Shown here in pieces: positions 46,429 to 55,251 of a stretch of DNA of 64,000 nucleotides; position 1 is the stretch's first letter, and each line of letters starts with the position of its first letter. Origin of the DNA: an uncultured Actinomycetes bacterium (GTDB lineage: Bacteria; Actinomycetota; Actinomycetes; Nanopelagicales; Nanopelagicaceae); contig CAITVX010000039.1 of assembly GCA_903895995.1 (NCBI GenBank), positions 62,001 through 126,000 on the forward strand, given 5' to 3'. The position numbers were made by a program, and so were the translations under genes. The notes below the pieces were generated by a model that saw nothing but the letters and a program-made list of their open reading frames with translations, ran no database searches and was not told the DNA's origin.

Positions 46429-48345
46429 TCATCGCACCAATACTGTAACAAAATCACTCTGCGTTGCGGCAAACTTGAGATCTTGACTCGCTACGGCTCG
46501 TAACTTGTAGGTGCCTGGCTTTGAGATAGCAACAGTGAGCGCAAAGGCTCCGCCATCTTGTGTGATCGTAGAAGGCTGATCTTTAAAGGTTCCAGGGCTC
46601 TGGCTATCCAGCGAAATCTTCACTCCAGCAGTTCGAGGTTGAATGAAACCGCTAACGGTGTAACTCACTCCATGTTTCATGGATGTAGGCATATTCCATG
46701 AGAGTGACCTTGAGACATTGATTGAAAGCTCTGAGGTAATCCCCGGTAAGCGGTCCCATGCTCCGTCGCTCTTTGCTCGAAGTGTGGTGTTCTCACCAAA
46801 AATTATTTGCGGAGTGAGTATCGATCCATCTGCGCCAGAGAGGCCGCAGTACGGCTTAGATATCCCGCAATCAAGTGGTCTCCAGATTCCATCGCTCGCC
46901 TTCATCTCTATCTGCAAAGGTATTCCAACAAAGCTAGTCGTATCTTTCTTCTTGAGTGATGAAGTGAGTGAGATCAGATCACCAATTACTGCGTTGCTAG
47001 AAGTACTTGTGAGAGTCGCGATGACTTGATCTGGAGCGATAGAGAGTGCAACCAGACGCACTGCATCAATCGCCGTTGAATCTTCCATACCAAAGGTCCA
47101 CTCTGCAATTCCGCCAAGGCGATATTTAGCAACAAGGCCAGCTCGCAGGGCAAAACCCTTTGCATCTTGATACCAAGCAGTACGTGTTGCTGTGCACGTT
47201 GTGAGAGAGCCATCTGCTGTAGTTCCGTTATATACCTTCTGATAGGTGAAGGTACTTTCTCCATATTTATCTTGATAAGTAGGTGTCGCACCATAAGAAG
47301 CTGCAAGTGTCGAAGCATCGTGCATAACGAAGGTTGCAGCCGAGGCAGTAGTGCTCACTGTCTTCAAGTAATTAATGGGAAGTGACGGACAAGTTCCAAC
47401 TACTTTTGTTACCCAATCCCGTCCATATCCAGCTATACCCACTAACACTTTCGATGCAGGCATCACAGAGATTGCATATTGAACTGCACTCTCTGTCCAA
47501 GAAATTGGTCCGATAGGGCCAGGTGAAGATGTCGAATAGTCATAGGCCATGATTCGAAGTCGATCGATAAAGGAACCGATCTGTGACCAGGCGTACAAGT
47601 AATAGCCCTTCTTGCCCGTAGCGGGGTCGAAGAGTGGAGGCGTTGTTACTGATAGAAGTTTGCCTTGAGAATGCAAGGCAGCCGACAAATCTGAGATGAA
47701 TGCGACCCACCGAGGTTGAGTGGTGCTCCACGTTGAAATGGGATCAACATATGCGAAGCTCTCCCAATCCAGATCGATGCCATCGTATGCATTGGTTGTT
47801 ACAAGAGTTGTGATCGAGTTGATGATTGATTTTTCAGAAATTGAATCTGCTAGAAGTTCCGATAGAGATAATTGGATACTTTTCCCAGTCTTTGGGTCGG
47901 TAGAAGTTCCATCAGTGATCGTTGGTAATAAGAGGTAGCCAGCGGCTTTCAATTGTGCAATTGTTCCTGCAATCGGAAGAGATGGGTTTGCCGCCGAATA
48001 GTTATCTTGAATTGTCTTTGCATCTTTGAGCGTGTACCAAAATGGAGTCACCTCGCTGATGAGTTCGGGATGTGCAAGTGCGCAAGGAACTGCGGTTTTA
48101 ATTGAATAATATGGAATCCAGCCGGAGAGAATTTTGCGCGGTGGATTTGTATCCGGCGTAGGTGTTGGAGCAGGTGTTGGAGTAGCCGCAGGGCTCACTG
48201 AAGTGGCTAGGCAAGCAGGTGGCGGTGTATCAGCCGCGAGTGCAGATGAGGTGAATGAAAGAAGAGAGAGTGAGAGTAGGAGTGCGCATAGTCCAGAGAT
48301 CAGAGAGAGATAGCTCTGACGAACGTTGCCCCTCATTCCGCGCAT
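46429..48345 (-). CDS. Secreted GH18-family glycoside hydrolase
   Basis: The 638-residue protein has a signal peptide (about 1-37, ending SALAADT), a Pro/Thr linker, and a GH18 catalytic domain: SGWIPYY, TPFWYTL, and the DGIDLDWES motif with catalytic Glu195, then [10 protein letters not shown] and a WTFGMED end strand. Two or more beta domains follow (about 440-638). The closest pattern is YaaH/SleL-type enzymes acting on peptidoglycan or chitin-like chains. Its ATG overlaps the DUF3039 stop (TAATG), and clpS follows. Confidence 0.85.
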   Translation of the reverse strand: MRGMRGNVRQSYLSLISGLCALLLSLSLLSFTSSALAADTPPPACLATSVSPAATPTPAPTPTPDTNPPRKILSGWIPYYSIKTAVPCALAHPELISEVTPFWYTLKDAKTIQDNYSAANPSLPIAGTIAQLKAAGYLLLPTITDGTSTDPKTGKSIQLSLSELLADSISEKSIINSITTLVTTNAYDGIDLDWESFAYVDPISTWSTTQPRWVAFISDLSAALHSQGKLLSVTTPPLFDPATGKKGYYLYAWSQIGSFIDRLRIMAYDYSTSSPGPIGPISWTESAVQYAISVMPASKVLVGIAGYGRDWVTKVVGTCPSLPINYLKTVSTTASAATFVMHDASTLAASYGATPTYQDKYGESTFTYQKVYNGTTADGSLTTCTATRTAWYQDAKGFALRAGLVAKYRLGGIAEWTFGMEDSTAIDAVRLVALSIAPDQVIATLTSTSSNAVIGDLISLTSSLKKKDTTSFVGIPLQIEMKASDGIWRPLDCGISKPYCGLSGADGSILTPQIIFGENTTLRAKSDGAWDRLPGITSELSINVSRSLSWNMPTSMKHGVSYTVSGFIQPRTAGVKISLDSQSPGTFKDQPSTITQDGGAFALTVAISKPGTYKLRAVASQDLKFAATQSDFVTVLVR

Positions 48346-48614
48346 TACTCCTTCTTCAAAGTTGCGTAGATCTCTTTACATGTTGGGCAGATAGGAAATT
48401 TTTCAGGGTCACGATTAGGCACCCATTTCTTTCCACAGAGCGCGCGGACAGGCTTACCTGTGACTGCCGACTCCACAATCTTCTCTTTCCGCACGTAATG
48501 TGAGAATCGCTCATGATCCCCATCATCTGTGGGCATCGTTGAAGTCGACTCTTCGGTACGTTCCTTGGTGAGCAAGCCAGGAAGATCGAATATACCCGCC
48601 GAAATCTCACGCAT
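48345..48614 (-). CDS. DUF3039 family protein
   Basis: The 89-residue protein has the actinobacterial DUF3039 signature: ERFSHYVRKEKIVESAVTGKPVRALCGKKWVPNRDPEKFPICPTCKEIY in pieces, including one Cys in ALCGK and a CPTC pair that could hold a metal. Function unknown. The start is backed by a TAGAAT box seven bases upstream (minus strand). It is only 30 bp from divergent argF. Confidence 0.83.
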   Translation of the reverse strand: MREISAGIFDLPGLLTKERTEESTSTMPTDDGDHERFSHYVRKEKIVESAVTGKPVRALCGKKWVPNRDPEKFPICPTCKEIYATLKKE

Positions 48615-48632
48615 AGTTGGGATTCTACCGCC

Positions 48633-48644
48633 TAAGATTCTCCA
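48633..48644 (+). promoter_or_regulatory. -10 element of argF (leaderless)
   Basis: TAAGAT at 48633-48638 is followed by six bases and the ATG at 48645. The whole argF/DUF3039 intergenic space is 30 bp and appears to hold two divergent leaderless promoters. Confidence 0.5.
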
Positions 48645-49583
48645 ATGAAGGATCTACTACGAACTGCAGATTTAAGTCGTGCTGATGTCGACTTGCTTCT
48701 CGATACTGCAGCGCAGTTTGCGCAGAACCCACTTCGCTCCAAGGATGCCTTAGCTAATCGCACCGTTGCGATCTACATGACCAAACCATCGACTCGCACA
48801 CGTCTCGCCTCTGAGAGTGCAGTTGCTCACTTAGGTGGAACTCCAATCTTCCTTCGCGGTGATGATCTTCAAATAGGTCGCGGAGAGACCATTGCCGACA
48901 CAGCTCGCGTGATTAGCGGTTTCTGTTCCGCGATGTTGATCCGTACCTTTGCTCAGAGCGATGTCGATGAACTTGGATTGCACGCCTCAATTCCAGTAAT
49001 TAACGGGTTAACAGATGTTGATCATCCAACACAGTTGCTCGCAGATTGGGCAACTATTCGTGAAGTCTTCGGCACAGATATCGCTGGTAGAAAATTTACC
49101 TATGTGGGTGATGGAAACAATATGGCTCATGCGTGGCTTGCGATGGGTGCAATCCTTGGGGCTCACGTTGTTGTCTCCACTCCAACTGGAAAATGGGCAC
49201 CAGATAATGATGCAATTGCAACAGCTCGCAAGATTGCAGATTCAACTGGTGCAACAATAGAAGTTGACCACGATCCTGAGAATGCGGCGAAGGGTTCCTC
49301 AGTTCTCTACACAGATGTTTGGATGTCGATGGGTGATCCAGAGAACGAACGAGCTGAGAAACTTAAAGCGCTTGCTCCCTATCAAGTTAATGGACATCTC
49401 ATGGGGCTGGCTGAGAAGGATGCAATCTTTATGCATTGCTTACCGGCACATCGTGGAGAAGAAGTCACCGCAGATGTTATTGATGGGGCTCGCTCACATA
49501 TTTGGCGTGAAGCCTTCCACCGCAGAACAACGATTCAATCAATTATGTATCACTTAGTCCGCGGGGAATTAAAGGGGCGCTAG
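48645..49583 (+). CDS. argF: Ornithine carbamoyltransferase
   Basis: The 312-residue enzyme makes citrulline from ornithine and carbamoyl phosphate. The carbamoyl-phosphate site is KPSTRTRLASE, ornithine binding is DHPTQLLADWATI, and FMHCLPAHRGEEV carries the catalytic cysteine. It stands apart from other arg genes here, facing DUF3039. Confidence 0.95.
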   Translation: MKDLLRTADLSRADVDLLLDTAAQFAQNPLRSKDALANRTVAIYMTKPSTRTRLASESAVAHLGGTPIFLRGDDLQIGRGETIADTARVISGFCSAMLIRTFAQSDVDELGLHASIPVINGLTDVDHPTQLLADWATIREVFGTDIAGRKFTYVGDGNNMAHAWLAMGAILGAHVVVSTPTGKWAPDNDAIATARKIADSTGATIEVDHDPENAAKGSSVLYTDVWMSMGDPENERAEKLKALAPYQVNGHLMGLAEKDAIFMHCLPAHRGEEVTADVIDGARSHIWREAFHRRTTIQSIMYHLVRGELKGR

Positions 49584-49628
49584 CCCCAACCTAAAAGAAG
49601 GCAACGGGGAATTCTCAGGGAAATAGCG

Positions 49629-49663
49629 CTGACAAATGCCCTCCTTATAGGTACCGTTCCCTC
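49629..49663 (+). promoter_or_regulatory. Promoter of pntAA (leaderless)
   Basis: CTGACA (49629-49634), a 17-bp spacer and TACCGT (49652-49657) form a near-ideal sigma-70-type promoter, followed by six bases and the ATG at 49664. It is the clearest leaderless promoter in the window. Confidence 0.65.
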
Positions 49664-50797
49664 ATGCGTGTAGCCGTCCCACTAGAGAGCCGGTCTGGCG
49701 AGAAGCGTGTTGCTCTCGTGCCAGACATCATTAATAAATTAACTCGAGCTGGGCTCGATGTTGTGATCGAATCTGGGGCTGGCGCACATGCGCAATTCTC
49801 TGATGATCAATTCATCGCTGCCGGAGCCACAGTCAAAAGTGGAAACGTCATCAGCGATGCTGATGTGATTGCCTCGGTTCAACCACTCACACCTGAGCAG
49901 ATGAAGAGCCTCAAAAAAGGCGCCATCACCATCTCATTCCTCTCCCCCACAACTGCGGTGGATTCAATCGATGCTGCTGTCGCAGCCGGTGTTACTGCGC
50001 TCTCACTTGAACTTGTTCCACGTATCTCGCGCGCACAATCCATGGATGCACTCACATCCCAAGCACTTTGCGCCGGTTATCGTGCAGCTCTTGTTGGCGC
50101 CGAACTCTCTCCTCGATTCTTCCCATTACTGATGACTGCAGCGGGCACAGTTACACCTGCGAAGGTCGTTGTTCTCGGTGCTGGTGTTGCAGGACTGCAA
50201 GCGATTGCAACGGCAAAGCGTCTCGGCGCTGTTGTGAGCGCATATGACGTTCGCCCCGCATCAGCTGATGAAGTGAAATCTATGGGAGCTAAGTTCATCA
50301 CCCTTGAGCTAGAAGCCCTCGAAGGCGCGGGCGGATATGCACGCGAGATGACAGAAGATCGTGCAGCAAAGCAGCGCGAACTTCTTACACCTTATATATC
50401 TGCAGCAGATGTTCTCATTACAACCGCAGCTGTTCCTGGCCGCGCTGCTCCTCGACTTGTTACGGCTGAGATGGTCGCAACAATGTCTGCTGGCTCTGTC
50501 GTTGTAGATCTCGCAGCAGAGACAGGCGGAAACGTTGAAGGAACCAAGCCTGGCGAGATTGTGATGACAGCAAATGGCGTACGTATGTGGGGCGGCAAAG
50601 ATGTCCCTAGCCAACTCCCCTTCCACGCCTCAATGCTCTTTAGCCGTAACGTTGTCAATCTCTTACTTCTCATGACTAAATCTGTAGATGGCAAGCCAAC
50701 CGGTGATGTTATTCCTGATTTTTCCGATGAGATTATCGATGCAGCCACAGTCACTATGAACGGTGCACGTCGCACTCCAGAAGGAGCTAAAAAATGA
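49664..50797 (+). CDS. pntAA: NAD(P) transhydrogenase subunit alpha, part 1
   Basis: The 377-residue soluble subunit binds NAD(H) and resembles alanine dehydrogenase. It starts MRVAVPLESRSGEKRVALVPDI, has VVVLGAGVAGLQAIATAKRLGAVV (Rossmann) and PGRAAPRLVTAEMV. With pntAB and pntB it forms the proton-driven enzyme that makes NADPH from NADH. The stop overlaps pntAB by ATGA. Confidence 0.96.
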   Translation: MRVAVPLESRSGEKRVALVPDIINKLTRAGLDVVIESGAGAHAQFSDDQFIAAGATVKSGNVISDADVIASVQPLTPEQMKSLKKGAITISFLSPTTAVDSIDAAVAAGVTALSLELVPRISRAQSMDALTSQALCAGYRAALVGAELSPRFFPLLMTAAGTVTPAKVVVLGAGVAGLQAIATAKRLGAVVSAYDVRPASADEVKSMGAKFITLELEALEGAGGYAREMTEDRAAKQRELLTPYISAADVLITTAAVPGRAAPRLVTAEMVATMSAGSVVVDLAAETGGNVEGTKPGEIVMTANGVRMWGGKDVPSQLPFHASMLFSRNVVNLLLLMTKSVDGKPTGDVIPDFSDEIIDAATVTMNGARRTPEGAKK

Positions 50798-51087
50798 GTA
50801 ATGGTTTAGCTCTACTCTCGATCTTCGTACTCTCAGTATTTGTCGGCTTCGAAGTCGTTGCAAAGGTATCGACAACCCTGCACACACCGCTTATGTCCGG
50901 TGCAAATGCGATCCACGGAATCATCCTCGTTGGAGCGATTGCTGTCGCGAACAATGCTTCAAGCAATCTTCAACTTATCCTTGCAATCGTTGCTGTTGTG
51001 CTCGCAACCATCAATATGGTCGGCGGCTTTGTAGTAACGGACCGCATGCTCGAAATGTTTAAAGGCAAGAAGAAGGAGGTGAAGTAA
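50794..51087 (+). CDS. pntAB: NAD(P) transhydrogenase subunit alpha, part 2 (membrane)
   Basis: The 97-residue protein has three hydrophobic helices (LALLSIFVLSVFVGFEVVAKV; HGIILVGAIAVAN; LILAIVAVVLATINMVGGFVV) and the conserved TLHTPLMSGANAIHG of the PntA membrane part. It is coupled to pntAA by 4-bp overlap and directly abuts pntB. Confidence 0.95.
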   Translation: MSNGLALLSIFVLSVFVGFEVVAKVSTTLHTPLMSGANAIHGIILVGAIAVANNASSNLQLILAIVAVVLATINMVGGFVVTDRMLEMFKGKKKEVK

Positions 51088-52467
51088 GTGAACCGCAACC
51101 TCTATGACTTACTTGGCCTCGTTGCAGCGGTCTGCTTCATCATGGCGCTCAAAGGGCTCTCATCTCCAAAATCTGCTCGGCGCGGAAATATTATTGGCGC
51201 CGTTGGTGCAACCATTGGAACAGTGCTCGTCTTCTGGGCTCCAGGAAGTTCACACAAACATTTAGTTCTTATTCTCGCAGCCATAGCATTTGGTGTTCTC
51301 GTTGGAGTTCCAGCTGCTCGCAGGATTCAAATGACGCAGATGCCTCAACTTGTCGCACTCTTTAACGGCGTTGGTGGCGGAGCTGCGGCTCTTGTTGCAA
51401 CTGTTGAATATCTCAAGCTTGGAAATGAAGCGACAACAGGTGAGATTCTCGCGACTGTATTTACAGTCATTGTTGGATGCATCTCTTTCTCAGGTTCGAT
51501 CATCACCTTTATGAAACTTCAAGAGTTGATGACAACTCGCCCGGTCGTATTCCCTGGCGGTCGCTTTGTTATCGCAGCCACACTTGCTGGGGTATTAGGC
51601 ACTGCTGGATGGGTCATTAACTCTGGCGGCACTTCGCCATTGCTGATTATGGGCGCTCTTGCACTGGCTTTTGGAGTTCTCTTCGTTCTCCCTGTTGGCG
51701 GTGCAGATGTACCAATTGTTATCTCCCTGCTCAATGCATTTACAGGTCTGACAGTTGCCGCCAGCGGTTATGTCTTGCAAGCAACTCTCCTTATTGTTGC
51801 AGGAACTCTCGTCGGAGCATCTGGAACAATTTTGACTCGCTTAATGGCTGCAGCGATGGGACGTTCACTCTTTGGAACGCTCTTCGGTGCATTCACTGCT
51901 AAGCCACAAGAGAGCACAGGCGCTGCTGAAGCGCGTCCAGTGAAATCTGGTTCAGCTGATGACGTTGCAATTCTTCTTAATTACGCACAACGCGTTGTAA
52001 TCGTTCCTGGATTTGGTCTCGCTGTTGCCCAGGCTCAGCACACCGTTCGTGAACTTGCCGATCTCTTGACGAGCAAAGGTATCGATGTTGCCTACGGAAT
52101 CCATCCAGTTGCAGGTCGCATGCCAGGACATATGAACGTCTTGCTTGCAGAAGCAAATGTTCCATACGAGCAACTCGTTGAGATGGAAGAAGTGAATCCA
52201 ACCTTCCCTCAAACGGATGTTGTTCTCGTGGTTGGTGCAAACGATGTTGTGAACCCTGCAGCGAAGACAACTCCAGGTTGCCCAATCTATGGAATGCCAA
52301 TCTTAGATGTTGCACAAGCTGGCAATGTAATCTTCTTAAAGCGTTCGATGAGACCAGGCTTTGCGGGAATTGAGAATGAACTTCTCTACGATGCAAAGAC
52401 AACCCTGCTCTTTGGAGATGCTAAAGAGACGCTTACTAAAGTCGTCTCATCGCTTAAAGCGCTCTAA
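51088..52467 (+). CDS. pntB: NAD(P) transhydrogenase subunit beta
   Basis: The 459-residue protein has about nine membrane helices and a C-terminal NADP(H)-binding domain (VVIVPGFGLAVAQAQHTVREL; GIHPVAGRMPGHMNVLLAEANVPYE; VVGANDVVNPAAKTTPGCPIYGMP). GTG start at 51088 directly after the pntAB stop, with AAGGAGG upstream. The three-gene operon points to NADPH made at the cost of proton motive force. Confidence 0.97.
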   Translation: MNRNLYDLLGLVAAVCFIMALKGLSSPKSARRGNIIGAVGATIGTVLVFWAPGSSHKHLVLILAAIAFGVLVGVPAARRIQMTQMPQLVALFNGVGGGAAALVATVEYLKLGNEATTGEILATVFTVIVGCISFSGSIITFMKLQELMTTRPVVFPGGRFVIAATLAGVLGTAGWVINSGGTSPLLIMGALALAFGVLFVLPVGGADVPIVISLLNAFTGLTVAASGYVLQATLLIVAGTLVGASGTILTRLMAAAMGRSLFGTLFGAFTAKPQESTGAAEARPVKSGSADDVAILLNYAQRVVIVPGFGLAVAQAQHTVRELADLLTSKGIDVAYGIHPVAGRMPGHMNVLLAEANVPYEQLVEMEEVNPTFPQTDVVLVVGANDVVNPAAKTTPGCPIYGMPILDVAQAGNVIFLKRSMRPGFAGIENELLYDAKTTLLFGDAKETLTKVVSSLKAL

Positions 52468-52480
52468 ATCAGTAAAGTCT

Positions 52481-53542
52481 TTATCGCTTGCCGCGTTCGA
52501 TCTGTTTTGGCCACTTCACTTCTTGACCGAGCGTTGCCGCAGCAGCGAGTGGCCAACGTGGATTACGTAAGAATTCACGAGCCATCATGACTGCATCTGC
52601 TTTGCCAGAGGCGATGATCTCTTCCGCTTGCTCTGCTTGCGTAATCATGCCAACAGCTGACGTTGTTGCGCCCCCTGAGTTTTTAATTGCATCAGCGAAA
52701 TGGAGCTGGTAGCCAGGTCCAACAGTGATCGCAGCACCTGAGACATTTCCACCACTTGATACATCGATGAGATCAACGCCCATAGCAGTGAGCTCTGGAG
52801 CTAATTGAATACTCTCCTCGATCGTCCAGCCACCATCAGTCCAATCAGATGCAGAGATACGAACAAAGAGTGGCATCGACTCTGGAATAGCTGCACGCAC
52901 TTCTTCAACAATCTCTTTGAGAAACCGAGTCCGGTTCTCATAGGAACCGCCATATTCATCTGTACGAGTATTCGACAATGGAGAGTAGAACGAGTGAATG
53001 AGATAACCATGCGCTGCATGTATCTCAACAAGATCAAACCCAGCAGCAACGGCATTCTTAGCCGCATTACCAAATGAGTGAACAAGAGATTTGATTTCAT
53101 CGCGAGTTAATTCGCGAGGTTCTGGATACCCAGGAAATGCGATCGCCGATGGAGCAACTGCTTGCCAGCCACCTTCTTCTGGGGTCGCCATAGTGTGATC
53201 CGAGCCGGGCAAAGTTGTTCCTGCTTTGCGCCCTGCATGTGCAAGTTGGATTCCAATTTTTACACCTTGAGTATGAACAAAATCGTTGATGTGCTTCCAT
53301 GCTGCGATCTGCTCGTCATTATATAAACCTGGGCAACCGATCGAGATGCGACCTTCGGGAACTACACCTGTTGCTTCAGCAACGATAAGTCCTGTTCCTC
53401 CGGTAGCAAAGCTACCGAGGTGCGCCATATGCCAATCGCCAACTACTCCATCGCGTGCTGAGTACTGGCACATCGGGCTAACCCAGATCCGATTTGCAAA
53501 AGTTGTGCCTCGTAGCGTGATTGGATCAAATAGATGTGGCAT
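52481..53542 (-). CDS. NADH:flavin oxidoreductase, Old Yellow Enzyme family (YqjM-like)
   Basis: The 353-residue FMN enzyme reduces activated C=C bonds. The order is LFDPITLRGTTFANRIWVSPMCQYSARDGV (YqjM-type N-terminus with active-site cysteine), IQLAHAGRKA, FDLVEIHAAHGYLIHSFYSPLSNTRTDEYGGS and MMAREFLRNPRW. Its start overlaps the pirin stop (TAATG), so the two should be translated together. The stop is 14 bp from convergent pntB. Confidence 0.93.
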   Translation of the reverse strand: MPHLFDPITLRGTTFANRIWVSPMCQYSARDGVVGDWHMAHLGSFATGGTGLIVAEATGVVPEGRISIGCPGLYNDEQIAAWKHINDFVHTQGVKIGIQLAHAGRKAGTTLPGSDHTMATPEEGGWQAVAPSAIAFPGYPEPRELTRDEIKSLVHSFGNAAKNAVAAGFDLVEIHAAHGYLIHSFYSPLSNTRTDEYGGSYENRTRFLKEIVEEVRAAIPESMPLFVRISASDWTDGGWTIEESIQLAPELTAMGVDLIDVSSGGNVSGAAITVGPGYQLHFADAIKNSGGATTSAVGMITQAEQAEEIIASGKADAVMMAREFLRNPRWPLAAAATLGQEVKWPKQIERGKR

Positions 53543-54591
53543 TAACTCTCCTGAATTTCATCTGGTGTGTTATGAACTTTCTTAATATCTCCGCCGAGCT
53601 TTGAGCCATCTCCGCTGCGGTTTAATGGCTTCTGCCCGCTGATGTGATCTGCAGGGATTGTTCCGAGCAAGCCTTTCTGGAAATCATCAAATGCTTGGAG
53701 AACTTCGCTCTTTGTATTCATGACAAAGGGCCCCATCCATGCGACAGTCTCGCGGATTGGCTCTCCCCCAAGAATGAGTACATCCATTTCTGGGCTACGT
53801 GAATCTTGAACCTTATTTGCTTGAATAACCAAGGTATCGCCATCGGTCATCACTGCAAGTTGGCCCATCTGCACAGGTTGGCGATTCTCTCCAACAGTTC
53901 CTTTGCCGCTGAGTGTGTAGACAAGTGCGTTGTAATCAGCTCTCCATGGAAGTCGCAGCTCCGCGCCTGGCGCGATTGTTGCGTGCACGATTGTTATAGG
54001 AGTCTGGGTTGAGCCTGGGCCCTTATGTCCATCAACTTCACCAGCAATAACTCTGATGAGAGAGGTTCCATCGGCGCTTGTGAGAAGTGCTACATCTTTT
54101 GCGCGCAGATCTTGGTAAGCCGGAGGTGACCACTTCTTAGCAGCTGGAAGATTGACCCAGAGTTGGAACCCATGGAAGAGGCCGCCGGACATCACAAGAT
54201 GCTCGGGTGGTGTTTCAATATGCAGAATTCCAGCGCCGGCTGTCATCCATTGCGTATCACCATCAGAAATTGTTCCGCCACCGCCATGGTTATCGCGGTG
54301 ATCAAAGATTCCATCAATAATGTAGGTAACGGTTTCAAAACCTCGGTGCGGGTGCCATGGAGTTCCCTTCGGTTCACCCGGTGCATATTCAACTTCACCC
54401 ATTTGATCCAGATGAATAAATGGATCGAGATCTGCGAGATCAACGCCAGCGAATGCGCGGCGTACTGGAAAACCTTCGCCTTCAAAACCTTGAGGGGCGG
54501 TCGTCACAGATTTCACGCGGCGTACCTTGCTTGCAGGGTTTGCGATGACGCGAGGAAGGACGGTTACATCGCTGACTGTTACTGCTGGCAC
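53542..54591 (-). CDS. Pirin family protein
   Basis: The 349-residue cupin protein shows the pirin signature: DPFIHLDQMG, GTPWHPHRGFETVTYIIDG with paired metal-binding histidines, HRDNHGGGGTIS, and GAGILHIETPP. Some pirins are quercetinases or redox sensors. Pairing with an Old Yellow Enzyme suggests a job against electrophiles or oxidants. A GTG start at 54591 has GGAG six bases before it. Confidence 0.92.
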   Translation of the reverse strand: MPAVTVSDVTVLPRVIANPASKVRRVKSVTTAPQGFEGEGFPVRRAFAGVDLADLDPFIHLDQMGEVEYAPGEPKGTPWHPHRGFETVTYIIDGIFDHRDNHGGGGTISDGDTQWMTAGAGILHIETPPEHLVMSGGLFHGFQLWVNLPAAKKWSPPAYQDLRAKDVALLTSADGTSLIRVIAGEVDGHKGPGSTQTPITIVHATIAPGAELRLPWRADYNALVYTLSGKGTVGENRQPVQMGQLAVMTDGDTLVIQANKVQDSRSPEMDVLILGGEPIRETVAWMGPFVMNTKSEVLQAFDDFQKGLLGTIPADHISGQKPLNRSGDGSKLGGDIKKVHNTPDEIQES

Positions 54592-54866
54592 TACGGGCTC
54601 CTCGTTTTAGCTTAATGAAAGTAGTTGAATGTTGAACTAATTCCCGAATCATAGAACTCATCGGGGGCTTTCGCTATTCCAAGGCATATCTACTCAGATT
54701 CCAGTGATTTCCTCCTGGTTTTCAGGCAATTGTGATGAGTCGTCAAGAAGTAACCCTGGATTTCACCCAAATTCTCAGTCAATTTTTTAACCGTGCCGCG
54801 AATGAAGGGCATACCCTGCTGTTTACAGATTGGTAGGAGAGTTTCGCTAGTGAGGCAGGAGGAGCG
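54592..54866. promoter_or_regulatory. 275-bp divergent control region of pirin and small membrane gene
   Basis: No gene is seen. TAGTT-GAATGTTG-AACTA (54622-54639) is an interrupted inverted repeat just upstream of pirin and could be an operator. A TACCCT box stands at 54814-54819 on the plus strand, followed by AGGAGGAG directly before ATG 54867. Confidence 0.4.
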
Positions 54867-55148
54867 ATGAAGAGTCTTGCAATGACTGCAGTAGCTGTCT
54901 TACTCGTCGCTGTGCTCGGTGGACCGCTTACTTATTATCTTGCACGATTTAGGCCACGCGAGAATGCACTCTTTTACCTACACCGAATTTTTACAACCTT
55001 ACTCGGATTCATTGCAACGATGATGGGATTCACTCTCATGGTTGCACAAGTGTCAATCTTCGTCAGAGTACTCGGTGGTATCGGACTTGCGAGTGCTGTC
55101 TTAGGTATTCAGCGGTTGTATAAGAAGAGTGGTTCTTCGAGAAGGTAG
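54867..55148 (+). CDS. 93-aa membrane protein of unknown function
   Basis: The product has a hydrophobic N-terminus (MTAVAVLLVAVLGGPLTYYLA), then LHRIFTTLLGFIATMMGFTLMVAQVSIFVRVLGGIGLASAVLGI, giving two to three helices, and a basic C-terminus (KKSGSSRR). It has a very strong ribosome site (AGGAGG). No family is recognised. The following DUF222/HNH gene is on the same strand. Confidence 0.65.
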   Translation: MKSLAMTAVAVLLVAVLGGPLTYYLARFRPRENALFYLHRIFTTLLGFIATMMGFTLMVAQVSIFVRVLGGIGLASAVLGIQRLYKKSGSSRR

Positions 55149-55251
55149 TTTTTCTTTTCCAAAGCCTTTGATCTCTCATTCCGGAGTGAGCACCTGTGGG
55201 AAACTCCCCGTAATAGATTTCAATGTCAGTGAGTCGAAGAATAATCCGGGT

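Noticed and set aside
50077-50775. Minus-strand frames opposite pntAA
   Set aside because: Several overlapping antisense frames without conserved motifs; codon shadow of pntAA.
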